Source: Campylobacter showae
Lineage (GTDB): Bacteria > Campylobacterota > Campylobacteria > Campylobacterales > Campylobacteraceae
Reading direction: 5' to 3'
Length of the DNA stretch: 64,000 bases
Assembly: GCF_900573985.1 (NCBI RefSeq)
Contig: NZ_UWOK01000001.1
Span: 806,001-870,000 of the forward strand
Numbering within the stretch: position 1 is the first letter of the stretch; each line of letters begins with the position of its first letter. Below, in pieces: positions 9,471-19,275 of this stretch. The notes under the pieces are model-generated. The model was not told where the DNA came from, made no database searches, and saw only the letters and a program-made list of their open reading frames with translations. A program made the position numbers and the translations under genes.

Positions 9471-11430
9471 GCGTGTATCTACTTTTCTTAGTTAGCGCTG
9501 CCGTTAGCATCCTGCTCTACGGCGCTCAAAAATCAGCCGTAAAAATCGGCTTTGGACTAAGCGCGATCAGCTGTTTTTACGCGCTTTGCTACTTTGTGGC
9601 GCATATGGGGACGATACAGGGCTTCGCTCTTGGCGGCGATTTTTTGTATGCGCCTAAATTTGAGCTAACTCCGCTTGGAAATTTCTTTAGCTTCGTAGTC
9701 GTCTTTATCGGCTTTGCCAGCAGCGTCTACGGTATGAGCTACGCGGAGGAATACATAAAAAAGCAAGCGTAGGCGTTTTTGCCTGTTTGTTTAACCTTTT
9801 CATCCTTTCGATGCTTCTAGTCATCAGCGCAAATAACGTATTTTGTTTCGTCGTTTTGTGGGAGCTTATGACGCTTATTTCGTCTTTCCTCATCCTCGTA
9901 AACGACGGCAAAGGCACGTTAAAAGCGGTGATGGTGTATCTTGGCATCGCTCAAGTCGGCGCATTTTGTATCACTTGCGGACTACTAATAATGGCTCACT
10001 ATGCGGGCAGCATGGAGTTTAGCGATTTTGCTCGCTTAAATATGCCTGCTGCGGTTAGCGTCGTCGTGTTTATACTATTTTTGGTCGGTTTTGGCAGCAA
10101 GGCGGGTATGTGGCCTTTCCACGTATGGCTACCGATGGCTCACCCGGCCGCTCCCTCAAACGTCTCTGCTCTAATGAGCGGCGTTATGATCAAGGTTGCG
10201 CTATTTACTCTAGTCAAATTTACGCTTTTCTTGCCGCTAAGCATATATTTTGGTCTAGCGGTTTTGATCCTGGGTGCTGCTAGCTCACTGTTTGGCGTTC
10301 TTTACGCTCTTTGTCAGCATGACTACAAAGCGCTTCTTGCCTATCACTCAGTTGAAAATATCGGCATCATCTTGCTTGGTCTTGGTACCGGTTTGTACGG
10401 CCTAGCTGCGGGAAATAACACTCTTGCCGTGATCGGATTTCTAGCAGGATGCTACCACGTAGTTAACCACGCGATATTTAAAGGACTACTATTCCTTTGC
10501 GCTGGTTCGGTCTTGCATGCTACGCACACCCGCGATATGGACGTGCTAGGCGGCCTAGCTAAAAAGATGCCTTGGACGTCTGTTGGTATGTTTATCGGTA
10601 TCATGGGTATCGCAGCGCTTCCTCCGGTTAACGGCTTCGTATCAGAGTGGTTTACATACCAAGGTATGCTTCAAGGCGCGCTAGAGCAGGGCATTTTCAC
10701 TAGATACGCCTTTACTCTTTCAGTCGTTGCGCTAGCTCTTACTGGCGTACTAGTCGGCATGCACCTTAAGCTTTATGCAGTAATCTTTGCGGGAACTCCA
10801 AGAGATAAGAAAATTTGGGAAAACGCAAAAGAAAGCCCGATATTTATGGTGCTTGGCATGATCGTGCTAATGATCGGCTGTATAGGCTTTGGCGTCGGAG
10901 CGAACGTCGTCGTCGGCTATATAATGACGGCTGTAAATTCGATAGGCGGTGCAGGCGGTTACGTAGCTAGCCACGGTATAAATTTGACATCAAATTTAGG
11001 CAGTATCGTCTCAACTCCGCTTATAGCCATCATCTTATGTTCTACTATGGTTTTGCCTTTTGCGATTTTAGCTTTCATGAAAGCAAACCGCGAGAAACCT
11101 CGCGAGACCGATCCTTGGGCTTGCGGATTTAAATACAGCTCTCGCATGCAAATGACGGGCGGTCCTTTCACCGGCGATCTAAGACGCATAATGAACTGGC
11201 TGTTTAAAGGCGAGAGAAAAGTCGTAACCAAGGGCTATTTTAACCCGGTCGAATACCACAACCATCCAAAGGATATCTGGTGGGGGCTATTTTACGAGCC
11301 TGTGATCGAGTGGAGCAAGAAAATAGCCGACAAAATAGGCATAATGCAAAGCGGCTATACCAACGTTTACGCGCTATATATCCTTGTGTATCTTTGCGCG
11401 ATACTAGCGGTTAGCTACTTTTTGATATAG
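9464..11430 (+). CDS. hyfB: Hydrogenase-4 membrane subunit HyfB, in two frames
   Basis: A NuoL/M/N-type proton-pumping antiporter-like subunit. The reading frame from ATG 9464 stops at TAG 9770-9772. The rest of the protein continues in the -1 frame from about 9763 to 11430 without a good start of its own (only a TTG at 9787). Joined at the run AAAAAAG (9757-9763) the product would be about 655 residues, close to the usual HyfB length. The second part shows the family's GFGSKAGMWPFHVWLP and ALMSGVMIKVALF lysine motifs. The break is either a one-base deletion in the A run (true or sequencing error) or a programmed -1 shift; see the separate site entry. Confidence 0.85.
9745..9763 (+). other. 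Candidate -1 frameshift site in hyfB
   Basis: The heptamer A AAA AAG (9757-9763) lies in the 0 frame as ATA AAA AAG, which is the dnaX-type slippery configuration. A Shine-Dalgarno-like GGAGGA (9745-9750) lies 6 bases upstream. A small hairpin AGGC-GTTTTT-GCCT (9771-9784) follows and overlaps the 0-frame stop. After slippage the next codons are GCA AGC GTA, leading straight into the rest of HyfB. A missing A in the run would explain the same data. Confidence 0.4.
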
Positions 11431-11440
11431 GGGGCGTGAG

Positions 11441-12370
11441 ATGGAAATTTTACAGACTATATTTTTAATGATATTTCAAGTCGTCGTCATCGTCTTAGTC
11501 GCGCCGCTATTTGACGGTATGGCCAGGAAACTAAGAGCCAAACTACAATCAAAACAAGGCAGCGATTTTTTCCAGACGTATCGCGACATCATAAAGCTAT
11601 TTAGACGCGGTAGAACCGTGCCTGAGTGCTCTCACTGGGTATTTAGGTGGGCGCCGTTTTTTCTATTTGCCACTTCGGCGGCGATACTAGCGGCTATTCC
11701 TATTACTTATAGCAAGAGCACGATTTTCGGAGCTTACTCCGATATTTTCGTGATTCTTTACCTTGGCGCGCTTTTGAGATTCGTATTTGGCGCCGCATCT
11801 TTAGATAGCGGTAACCCGTTTGCGGCTACCGGCGGCGGACGCGAACAAATGCTAGCCGTTTATGTCGAGCCGGTCATGATAATGTGCCTAATCGTCGTTA
11901 TGCTAGCGGCCGGAACGTCAAATTTGGTCGAGATACAATCAATGGTAAAAAGTGGCCAAATCGGATATCAGATCCCAAGCTTTGCGGTTGCTTCGATCGC
12001 GTTTTTGTGGTGCATATACGTTGAAACCGGCAGAAAGCCTTTTGACCTAGCAGAAGCCGAGCAAGAGTTGCAAGAAGGCTTACTAGGCGAATATGCAGGT
12101 AGCGATCTTGGCTTAGTTCAAGCGGCGCTTATTTTAAAACAATTTGCGATGATAGGACTTTTCCTCGCGATTTTCGAGCCGTGGAATTTTAGCAATCCTT
12201 TCCTAGCCGTTATAATTTTCGTTTTAAAGGCGGGAGTGTTTTACGTAGCAGCCGTGTTTATAGATAACTTCGGACCGAGGTTTAGGATGACTTCGTCCTT
12301 GCGTAAAAACGCGGTAGCCGCTCTGGCCATATCTTTCGTGGCTTTGACGCTTTACGTCGTGGGGGTGTGA
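11441..12370 (+). CDS. hyfC: Hydrogenase-4 membrane subunit HyfC (NuoH-like)
   Basis: A 309-residue multi-spanning membrane protein of the NuoH/HycD/HyfC family. This subunit anchors the hydrogenase arm and lies next to the proton channel. Visible family landmarks are the cytoplasmic loop IIKLFRRGRTVPECSHW near residue 50, the acidic IYVETGRKPFDLAEAEQELQEG loop (about 190-215), and strongly hydrophobic helices throughout. The start follows GGGGGCGTGAG, 10 bp after hyfB. Length matches HycD (about 307). Confidence 0.92.
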   Translation: MEILQTIFLMIFQVVVIVLVAPLFDGMARKLRAKLQSKQGSDFFQTYRDIIKLFRRGRTVPECSHWVFRWAPFFLFATSAAILAAIPITYSKSTIFGAYSDIFVILYLGALLRFVFGAASLDSGNPFAATGGGREQMLAVYVEPVMIMCLIVVMLAAGTSNLVEIQSMVKSGQIGYQIPSFAVASIAFLWCIYVETGRKPFDLAEAEQELQEGLLGEYAGSDLGLVQAALILKQFAMIGLFLAIFEPWNFSNPFLAVIIFVLKAGVFYVAAVFIDNFGPRFRMTSSLRKNAVAALAISFVALTLYVVGV

Positions 12371-12371
12371 G

Positions 12372-13028
12372 ATGAATGCAGATATGACTATGTTAGACGC
12401 ATTAGCTATCGGCATGATAGTAACGTCTTTGGCGGTATTTGGGTTACGCAACCTAAAGCTATCCGTCATCGTTTACGCGATCGAGACATTACTTTTAGTC
12501 GGTATATTTGCTATGTTGGCGTCTAAATTTAACGCTTCGCAGCTATCCATGTGGGCGGTAGTGGCGTTTTTTACGAAGGTTTTATTCGTACCGGCGATCC
12601 TGCTTTGGTTGATTAAAAAGCTTAACGTCGTTAGCGAAGACGAGCCTGTGGGCGGCTTTTTCGTAAGCCCGGTTATAGCGATGGGATTTTCTCTAGCCAT
12701 AGCGATGAGTATCAACCCGATATTCCTTAAATTTTCGCTAATTCAAGAGAAAATAATGTTGCTAGCCGCGGTTTGCGTGTTTATGATGGGGGTTTTCGGC
12801 TTTATGCTTAGAAACTCGTTTATCAAGCAAATTTTAGCCTATTGCCTTTTTGAAAACGGCATACATCTAAGCCTAGCGCTCATGGCTTACAACTCAAACG
12901 AGCTTGTCGAGCTTGGTATCTTAACGGACGCGATTTTCGCCGTTATCATCATGAGCGTTCTTGCGATTAGATTTTATAAAGCATACGGCAGCCTTGATAC
13001 GTCTAAGGCTACGAATTTAAGGGGATAG
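12372..13028 (+). CDS. hyfE: Hydrogenase-4 membrane subunit HyfE
   Basis: A 218-residue integral membrane protein that takes the place of NuoK plus an extra segment in Hyf-type complexes. It has six or more hydrophobic helices and polar residues within them (YAIETLLLVG, YCLFENGIHLSL). The latter resembles the Glu-containing NuoK helix. It begins one base after the hyfC stop and ends 2 bases before hyfF, so the genes are tightly coupled. In E. coli hyfD stands between hyfC and hyfE; here it is absent. Confidence 0.88.
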   Translation: MNADMTMLDALAIGMIVTSLAVFGLRNLKLSVIVYAIETLLLVGIFAMLASKFNASQLSMWAVVAFFTKVLFVPAILLWLIKKLNVVSEDEPVGGFFVSPVIAMGFSLAIAMSINPIFLKFSLIQEKIMLLAAVCVFMMGVFGFMLRNSFIKQILAYCLFENGIHLSLALMAYNSNELVELGILTDAIFAVIIMSVLAIRFYKAYGSLDTSKATNLRG

Positions 13029-13030
13029 AG

Positions 13031-14506
13031 ATGGATAGTTTAACTTTGATATTAATTTTACCGCTTCTTGGAGCGATACTGCTATTTTTCTCTCCGAAAA
13101 ATTACGCGACTTTGAGTTTGCTTCACGTTGCGGTTAGTGCGGTTACGTCTTTGGCGTTGCTATTTAACGTGACGAAGGTTTTATCGGGCGGCACTTTTTA
13201 CGCTCACGATAAATTTTTGTTCCTAGATAGCCTTGGCTGCGTGTTTTTAGTGCTTATCGCGGTTACGGGATTTTTGGTAAATTTGTACGCGACTCACTAT
13301 ATGAAATGGGAGCTCGAAGAGGGCCATATAAATTTGGACGCGCTTAGAAAATACTACGCGCTTAGCCACGTGTTTATATTTACGATGACTCTAAGTGTCA
13401 TCTGTAACAACGTTGCCTTTATGTGGGCTGCGATCGAGGCTACTACGCTTTCATCGGTGTTCCTAGTCGCGATCTTAAAAGATCAAAAATCAACCGAGAG
13501 CGGCTATAAATACATAGTCCTTTGCTCTATCGGCCTAGCGTTTGCTCTTTATGCGACCGTACTTCTTTACTCTGCGACTTTTGCGGAGATAAAAGACGGC
13601 GAGACTGCGATGCTATGGACCGGTATAATGGCAAATGCTAAAAATTTGAGCCCTGACGTCGCAAAACTTATCTTTGTCTTTGCACTCATCGGTTTTGGTA
13701 CGAAAGCAGGTCTTGCTCCTACGCATACATGGCTTCCGGACGTTCACGCCCAAGGTCCTGCGCCGATTTCGGCTCTACTTTCAGGCGTTTTGCTAAAGTG
13801 CGCGATGCTAGCTCTTTTTAGATATTACGCTATCGCTGCTCAAGCTACGGGTATGGAGTTCGTTCAAAGCGTGATGGTGATCTCAGGCCTTATTACGTTA
13901 TTCGTCGGCGGTATATTCCTGATTAGACAACACGACGTAAAAAGAATGTTTGCCTACCACTCTATCGTGCATATGGGCGTTATCGCCTTTGCATTGGGCG
14001 TTGGCGGACCTTTCGGGCTATTTGCGGCGATTTTCCACTGCTTGGCTCACAGCTTTACAAAAGCTCTTGCGTTTTGCTCAACCGGCAACATCGCTAGAAT
14101 TTACGGCCACAAAGATATGACTAAAATGGGCGGCATGGTCAAGATAGCTCCGATAACTACGATGATGTTCGGCGCTGCGGTTTGTTCGCTAGTAGGCGTT
14201 CCTGCGTTTGCGATATTCGTCAGCGAATATAACGTATTCGTCGGCGCTATCAACAGCGGTCAATATTTTAGCACCGCGCTATTTGCGATAGCTCTTGCGA
14301 TCATCTTTATCGCGGACTTCTCGCACTTTAACATGGCGAGTTTCGGCGAGCCTAAAGCCGCGGTCGTTCACAATAAAGAGATGAGCATAGTAGAAAATTT
14401 ACCGCTTATCCTGCTTTGCGCGCTAATCATAATATTTGGCGTTTGGCACGTAGAAAACTTTTACGCTCTAGTCAATGAGGGCGTCAAAATAATGATGGGA
14501 GTTTGA
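13031..14506 (+). CDS. hyfF: Hydrogenase-4 membrane subunit HyfF
   Basis: A 491-residue NuoL/M/N-type subunit, the second antiporter-like module of the complex. The family pattern is clear: GFGTKAGLAPTHTWLPDVH with its channel lysine, ISALLSGVLLKCAML, and DVKRMFAYHSIVHMG in the half-channel helices. There are around 14 membrane segments. It is slightly shorter than E. coli HyfF (about 526). Its stop overlaps the ribosome site region of hyfG. Confidence 0.9.
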   Translation: MDSLTLILILPLLGAILLFFSPKNYATLSLLHVAVSAVTSLALLFNVTKVLSGGTFYAHDKFLFLDSLGCVFLVLIAVTGFLVNLYATHYMKWELEEGHINLDALRKYYALSHVFIFTMTLSVICNNVAFMWAAIEATTLSSVFLVAILKDQKSTESGYKYIVLCSIGLAFALYATVLLYSATFAEIKDGETAMLWTGIMANAKNLSPDVAKLIFVFALIGFGTKAGLAPTHTWLPDVHAQGPAPISALLSGVLLKCAMLALFRYYAIAAQATGMEFVQSVMVISGLITLFVGGIFLIRQHDVKRMFAYHSIVHMGVIAFALGVGGPFGLFAAIFHCLAHSFTKALAFCSTGNIARIYGHKDMTKMGGMVKIAPITTMMFGAAVCSLVGVPAFAIFVSEYNVFVGAINSGQYFSTALFAIALAIIFIADFSHFNMASFGEPKAAVVHNKEMSIVENLPLILLCALIIIFGVWHVENFYALVNEGVKIMMGV

Positions 14507-14508
14507 AG

Positions 14509-16245
14509 ATGAGAGGCGATAAATTTGTAGAAATTTTAAAAACGAAGGTAAAGGTTTTAGAAGTAACACGCCAAGCCGACGACCAAATCACGGTTCTAGT
14601 CGATAGAAACGACCTTCCGCTTGCGGTTAAGACCCTTTACTACGATATCGGCGGCTTTTTAAGCACGATGATACCAAACGACGAGAGAACGATAAACGGC
14701 TGTTTTGCGCTTTACTACGCGATATCTATGGAAGGCAGCAAGATGACCGAGGCGGATGATTTTGCCGCAGAGGATAAGTGCTTTATCACCGTTAAAACGC
14801 TAATCCCCGGCGTTGATCCGACGTTTACGTCCGTTACTCCGCTAGTTCCTGCTTGCGTGTGGTACGAGAGAGAGGCATTTGATATGTTCGGCTTAGTCGC
14901 CGAAGGCTTGCCTGACAAACGCCGCCTAGTTTTAGCAGACGATTGGCCTGACGGCCTTCATCCGCTTAGAAAAGACGCTATGGACTACCGCTATAGACCA
15001 GACCCCGTCGCTCATCAAGACGAGCCGGACGCCGAGTTTTTATTTCCTAGCGGCGATAGCGTAGTGGACGTACCGCTCGGACCTTTACACGTAACGAGCG
15101 ACGAGCCGGGACACTTTAGGTTATTTTGCGACGGCGACGAGATCATAGACGCGGACTACCGCCTCTTTTATCAGCACCGCGGTATGGAAAAGCTAGCCGA
15201 AAACAGAATGAACTACGATCAGATGGGCTATCTGGCAGAACGCGTCTGCGGAATTTGCGGTTACGCTCATGCGATTGCGTGTATAGAAGCGGCAGAAAGA
15301 GCTATAAAGCTAGAAATCCCGCTAAGAGCGCAAGCTATCCGCGTGATTTGCCTTGAGATCGAGCGCCTTCACAGCCACTTGCTAAATATCGGCCTAGCTT
15401 GCGAGGTAACTGGCAACTATAACGCCTTCATGCATATCTTTAGGGTGCGCGAGTACTCCATGGAGCTAGCCCAACTCGTAACCGGCGGCCGCAAAACCTA
15501 CGGTAACGTCATAATGGGCGGACTTCGCCGCGATATGACCGACAACGAAATTAGGCAAGGCCTTGCTATCATAAACAAACTCGACGTTCAGATTACGGAA
15601 ATTTGGGACGCCGTGATGGAGGATAAACGCCAACTAGGACGCTGGAAGGGCGTAGGCGTGCTTGATAAACAAGTCGCTCGCGACTTTAGCCCGGTCGGTC
15701 CAAATATGAGAGGTTCGGGCTTTAAGCGCGACAACCGCTACGACCACCCTTACGACTTCTTTAAACATATCGAATTTGAAGTCGCGGTCGAGCATGGCGG
15801 AGACGTATTTAGTCGCGAAGTCGTGAGATATAAGGAGCTAAAACAGTCTATCCATATCATCAGGCAGTGCTTTGAGCTAATGCCTCAAACGCCGATCATG
15901 ATAGATCCAGTGACTATGATCAAGCCTGAAAATTTCGCGCTCGGATACGACGAAGCTCCTCGCGGAGAAAACGTCCACTGGATCATGCAAGGCAGCGCGC
16001 AAAAGGTTTTCCGCTGGAGATGCCGCGCGGCTACGTATAACAACTGGCCGAGCCTCCGCTATCAGTTCCGCGGAAATAACATATCAGACGCGGCGCTAAT
16101 CGTCTGCTCGCTTGACCCGTGCTATTCGTGCACCGAGCGCGTTACGGTCGTGGACGTAAATACTAAAAAGAGTAAAATTTTAACCGAAAAAGACCTTAAG
16201 AGATTTTGCCAAACCGGCAAGATTAGCAAAAAGGATTTAAGATGA
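14509..16245 (+). CDS. hyfG: [NiFe]-hydrogenase large subunit HyfG (fused NuoC/NuoD type)
   Basis: The catalytic subunit that reduces protons or oxidises H2, 578 residues from ATG 14509 (GGGAG ribosome site). A TTG two codons earlier overlaps the hyfF stop. The N-terminal 170 residues are NuoC-like (WYEREAFDMFGLVAEGLPDKRRL). The rest is NuoD/hydrogenase-like. The four Ni ligands are C247 and C250 in RVCGICGYAHA, and C538 and C541 in DPCYSCTER. The short tail after TER is the expected cleavage extension removed by HycI, encoded downstream. With all ligands intact, this is a real hydrogenase rather than a complex I subunit. Confidence 0.95.
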   Translation: MRGDKFVEILKTKVKVLEVTRQADDQITVLVDRNDLPLAVKTLYYDIGGFLSTMIPNDERTINGCFALYYAISMEGSKMTEADDFAAEDKCFITVKTLIPGVDPTFTSVTPLVPACVWYEREAFDMFGLVAEGLPDKRRLVLADDWPDGLHPLRKDAMDYRYRPDPVAHQDEPDAEFLFPSGDSVVDVPLGPLHVTSDEPGHFRLFCDGDEIIDADYRLFYQHRGMEKLAENRMNYDQMGYLAERVCGICGYAHAIACIEAAERAIKLEIPLRAQAIRVICLEIERLHSHLLNIGLACEVTGNYNAFMHIFRVREYSMELAQLVTGGRKTYGNVIMGGLRRDMTDNEIRQGLAIINKLDVQITEIWDAVMEDKRQLGRWKGVGVLDKQVARDFSPVGPNMRGSGFKRDNRYDHPYDFFKHIEFEVAVEHGGDVFSREVVRYKELKQSIHIIRQCFELMPQTPIMIDPVTMIKPENFALGYDEAPRGENVHWIMQGSAQKVFRWRCRAATYNNWPSLRYQFRGNNISDAALIVCSLDPCYSCTERVTVVDVNTKKSKILTEKDLKRFCQTGKISKKDLR

Positions 16246-16781
16246 TGAAGTTATTTGACATAACCGAAAAATACGGAAAGGCGACCTACGCCTATCCGTT
16301 TGAGCCCTACAAAGTGCCTGAGAACTTCCGCGGGCAGCCGTTTTATACCTATGAGCTTTGCGTAGGTTGCGCGGCATGCGGCGTAGCGTGCCCTAGCAAC
16401 GCTATCGAGCTAAAGATGAACGAAAAGCAAGATAAGCTCGTCTGGCAGTTTGACTGCGGACGATGTATATTTTGCGGACGCTGCGATGAGGTTTGCCCAA
16501 CCGGCGGCGTGCGCTTAAGCCAGGGTTTTGAGCTTGCGGTTAAATTTGACAAGAGCGCACTGATACAACGCGGCGAGCTGGAGATGCAAAAGTGCAAATG
16601 CTGCGGCAAACCGTATACGCCGGTTCGCCTCATCAACTATACTTTTTCAAAGCTTAGTACGGCAAATTTACTCCCGGGTAGGCTAGAGGAAGCTAAAAAC
16701 TACCTCTACATCTGCCCTGAGTGCAAAAAAGCGCAATCTGTCGAGCGCTTAACTAAAGACGTAGAGGAGGGGATAAAATGA
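16242..16781 (+). CDS. hyfH: Hydrogenase-4 iron-sulfur subunit HyfH
   Basis: A 179-residue NuoI/HycF-like 8Fe ferredoxin subunit that passes electrons between HyfA and HyfI. Cluster motifs are [12 protein letters not shown] (C40, C43, C46, C50) and [15 protein letters not shown] (C75, C78, C81, C85). A further Cys set (CKCCGKPY near 118-121 and CPEC at 158-161) looks like a zinc knuckle and is also known in HycF-type proteins. The start overlaps the hyfG stop by 4 bases; two adjacent ATGs (16242, 16245) are both possible. Confidence 0.92.
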   Translation: MMKLFDITEKYGKATYAYPFEPYKVPENFRGQPFYTYELCVGCAACGVACPSNAIELKMNEKQDKLVWQFDCGRCIFCGRCDEVCPTGGVRLSQGFELAVKFDKSALIQRGELEMQKCKCCGKPYTPVRLINYTFSKLSTANLLPGRLEEAKNYLYICPECKKAQSVERLTKDVEEGIK

Positions 16782-17605
16782 GCCTTTATCAAGTTCCCGA
16801 AAACATAAAAACGGCAAACGACCTAACCGCAAAGCTAGAGCATCTAAAAAATATCAAACGAAGCTTTAGCGTTTACCGTATCGACTGCGGCAGTTGCAAC
16901 GGCTGCGAGATCGAGATCTTCGCCGCTATCACGCCGATGTGGGACCCTGAGCGCTTCGGTTTTAAGCTCGTAGCCAACCCTCGCCACGCAGATATCCTAG
17001 TCTGCAGCGGCCCGGTTACGCGCCAGATGTACTATCCGCTACTTCGCGCTTACGAAGCGGCTCCCGATCCAAAGATCGTGGTGGCGTTTGGCGCATGCGG
17101 TAGCACGGGCGGTATATTTTACGACGCTTATAGCGTTTGGGGCGGTATAGATAAGATCATCCCCGTAGACGTTTATATCCCGGGCTGTCCTCCGCATCCG
17201 GCTAGCGTCATCTACGGCCTTGGTATGGCTCTTGGTATCATAGATCAAAAGTTGCAAAAAAGAAGCTTTGAGCAGGACGACTGTAAAGTTCCGGCCGTTA
17301 AGGAGTCCATCATGGGCGACATACTTTTTGAGCGAGATTTAGAAGCCGAGTCAAAGAGGCTGATGAGCTATATATTTGGCAGAACGCTGTTTACTAAGTA
17401 TATGGACGCTGCCAAAACATCGCCAGATATCCATGACGTAGCAGCGACCAAAAAAGCGATACTAGAAGCCATGTATAAAGAAGAAGATCCTAGATATGCC
17501 GAGTGCATGGGGCTTTTATATAACGACGTCTATCTAAAATACGCAAACGCAAAACAGGGCGAAAATGCGATCGACGTCAAAAAAGAAATCTGGGATAAAA
17601 GATGA
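16778..17605 (+). CDS. hyfI: [NiFe]-hydrogenase small subunit HyfI (NuoB-like)
   Basis: A 275-residue NuoB/HycG-type subunit that binds the [4Fe-4S] cluster next to the Ni-Fe site. Likely ligands are C37 and C40 in [10 protein letters not shown]107 in [10 protein letters not shown] and C137 in IPGCPPHP. The NuoB core ends near residue 165. About 110 further residues make a C-terminal tail rich in charged residues ([18 protein letters not shown]), which makes it somewhat longer than E. coli HyfI (about 252). It overlaps hyfH and hycH by 4 bases on each side. Confidence 0.92.
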   Translation: MSLYQVPENIKTANDLTAKLEHLKNIKRSFSVYRIDCGSCNGCEIEIFAAITPMWDPERFGFKLVANPRHADILVCSGPVTRQMYYPLLRAYEAAPDPKIVVAFGACGSTGGIFYDAYSVWGGIDKIIPVDVYIPGCPPHPASVIYGLGMALGIIDQKLQKRSFEQDDCKVPAVKESIMGDILFERDLEAESKRLMSYIFGRTLFTKYMDAAKTSPDIHDVAATKKAILEAMYKEEDPRYAECMGLLYNDVYLKYANAKQGENAIDVKKEIWDKR

Positions 17606-17946
17606 TAAGAGTCTATAAGCTCACTCGCCGCCACATGGACGAAAACGAAAAAATGCCCAAAGAGCTAAAGGATATCAAGCTCTTTTCTACCTGCGTCGGT
17701 CACGGCGTGGGTACGATCGATTTTAGCCAAAAGCTGCTCGATATCAGCGACGAGGAGTATGAGCGTATCGTCGCAAACGGCGGCGAATACGTCAAATTTA
17801 AGCTGGGAAATTTAAGCAAGTATTTTGAAGTGGAGATATTTAGGGAGCATGCGGTTAGGCTCATCCCAGAACTTTGCGAATGCGAGCTAAAGACCGAGCT
17901 TAAAAATTTACGCGAGGGATATCTAGTGCTTAGGAAGGATTTTTGA
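17602..17946 (+). CDS. hycH: HycH-like hydrogenase maturation protein
   Basis: A 114-residue soluble protein between hyfI and the maturation protease. The [11 protein letters not shown] segment and the position in the operon fit the HycH/HyfJ family, which is needed for maturation of hydrogenase-3/4 large subunits in enteric bacteria. The exact role is unsettled even there. It is a little shorter than E. coli HycH (about 136). It overlaps both neighbours by 4 bases. Family assignment rests on short similarity and context. Confidence 0.72.
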   Translation: MIRVYKLTRRHMDENEKMPKELKDIKLFSTCVGHGVGTIDFSQKLLDISDEEYERIVANGGEYVKFKLGNLSKYFEVEIFREHAVRLIPELCECELKTELKNLREGYLVLRKDF

Positions 17947-18389
17947 TGAAAAAGGCGCTTCTTTGCATCGGCAATCCCATGCGCGGCGACGACGACGTAG
18001 GCAACGAAACAGGGCGGATCGTCAAGGCAAATTTGAAAGATTGGCGGGTATTTTACGGACAGGACGTGCCTGAAAACGAGTTTGGCGCGCTTAGAGAATT
18101 TGCGCCTGACATCATCGTCGTGGTAGACGCGATGAGCGGGTTTAAAGACGGCGCGATCGAGTTTTTTGATCTAAGCAACGAGCGCGACTATATCTACTCG
18201 ACGCACAACCTACCCACGCCCGTACTTTTAAGCTACCTGCGTAAAATTTGCCCCAAAACGCTGTTTTTGGGCATTAGCGTTTTGCTTGAAAACGTGCTTG
18301 ATTTTAAAGAGGGCTTAAGCGAAAATGCGAAAAAAAGCGCGCAAAAAGCCTTTGAACGTATCTTGGAGATAGATAAAAATTTAAATTAG
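17943..18389 (+). CDS. hycI: Hydrogenase maturation protease HycI
   Basis: A 148-residue endopeptidase of the HybD/HycI family that removes the C-terminal tail of the large subunit after Ni insertion. The opening LLCIGNPMRGDDDVGNE carries the conserved nickel-sensing Asp. VVVDAMSGF has the second Asp and STHNLP the His of the metal site. The tail after DPCYSCTER in HyfG is the expected substrate. Translationally coupled to hycH. Normal length for the family. Confidence 0.9.
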   Translation: MMKKALLCIGNPMRGDDDVGNETGRIVKANLKDWRVFYGQDVPENEFGALREFAPDIIVVVDAMSGFKDGAIEFFDLSNERDYIYSTHNLPTPVLLSYLRKICPKTLFLGISVLLENVLDFKEGLSENAKKSAQKAFERILEIDKNLN

Positions 18390-18398
18390 GAGGAGAAG

Positions 18399-19256
18399 AT
18401 GTTAAATCCTGCAGAAACCGCGCAAGCGGTGTCAAATTCGATGGAGCACAAGGCGCATACTCCGTTAGTAAGCATTATTTTTCTAGCTATCATGGCGGGC
18501 GCGGCGATCGCGATGGGCGATATTTTTTGGGCGCACTCGACCGTGGGCATGGCTGAAAAGCAGTCTATAGGACTAGCAAATTTCATCGGCGGCATCACCT
18601 TTAGCTGCGGTCTCATGATGGTCGTTTTCTACGGCGGACATTTATTTACGAGCTCGGTTTTAAGCGGCGTTAGCGCGTATGAAGGCAAGCTAAATTTAGG
18701 CAAAACCATTAACTACTGGGCGATCGTTTGGGTTTTTAACTTCGTCGGCGGCGCGCTAATTGCTTATATGTATTATTACTCGGGCTTACCGCTAAAATAC
18801 GACGGCTATATCTTGCAGCACTTCGTACCGGCCGGTATCGGCAAGATTACGGCGCCGTTTCACGAGCTGTTTATCCGCGGTATCTTTTGTAACGTGTTTG
18901 TCTGTATGTCTATTTGGACTGCGACCAGCGAGAGCAACCTTGCGGGTAAATTCTTTGCGATCATGTGGATGATCGGCGCGTTTGTCGCATGCTCTATGGA
19001 GCACTGCGTGGCAAATATGTTCATCATCACCGAAGCTATCATCTCTAAAGCTCACTATATAGCAGCAAGCGGCGGCGACGTCAATGCAGCAGCAGCGTTG
19101 CTCCACACTACGGCCGATAAGCTAGATGTGCTAAATTGGGGTAACTTCATAGGTAAAAACCTAGTTCCGGTTACGCTAGGCAATATCTGCGGCGGTCTTT
19201 TCTTTGTGGGACTGGTTGGATTTATGGCGAATAAATTCGACATGAAAAAGAAGTAA
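18399..19256 (+). CDS. focA: Formate/nitrite transporter (FocA family)
   Basis: A 285-residue inner-membrane channel of the FNT family with six hydrophobic helices. Family features include GGITFSCGLMMVVFYGGHLFTSS in the second helix region, the NYWAIVWVFNFVGG helix, and SMEHCVANMFII in the fifth, where FocA has its conserved His. Together with the hydrogenase-4 genes it most likely moves formate (or nitrite) across the membrane to or from the formate-linked complex. It starts 9 bases after hycI with an AGGAGGAG ribosome site and closes the operon. Confidence 0.88.
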   Translation: MLNPAETAQAVSNSMEHKAHTPLVSIIFLAIMAGAAIAMGDIFWAHSTVGMAEKQSIGLANFIGGITFSCGLMMVVFYGGHLFTSSVLSGVSAYEGKLNLGKTINYWAIVWVFNFVGGALIAYMYYYSGLPLKYDGYILQHFVPAGIGKITAPFHELFIRGIFCNVFVCMSIWTATSESNLAGKFFAIMWMIGAFVACSMEHCVANMFIITEAIISKAHYIAASGGDVNAAAALLHTTADKLDVLNWGNFIGKNLVPVTLGNICGGLFFVGLVGFMANKFDMKKK

Positions 19257-19275
19257 TTCCCCATAAATGAACGGA

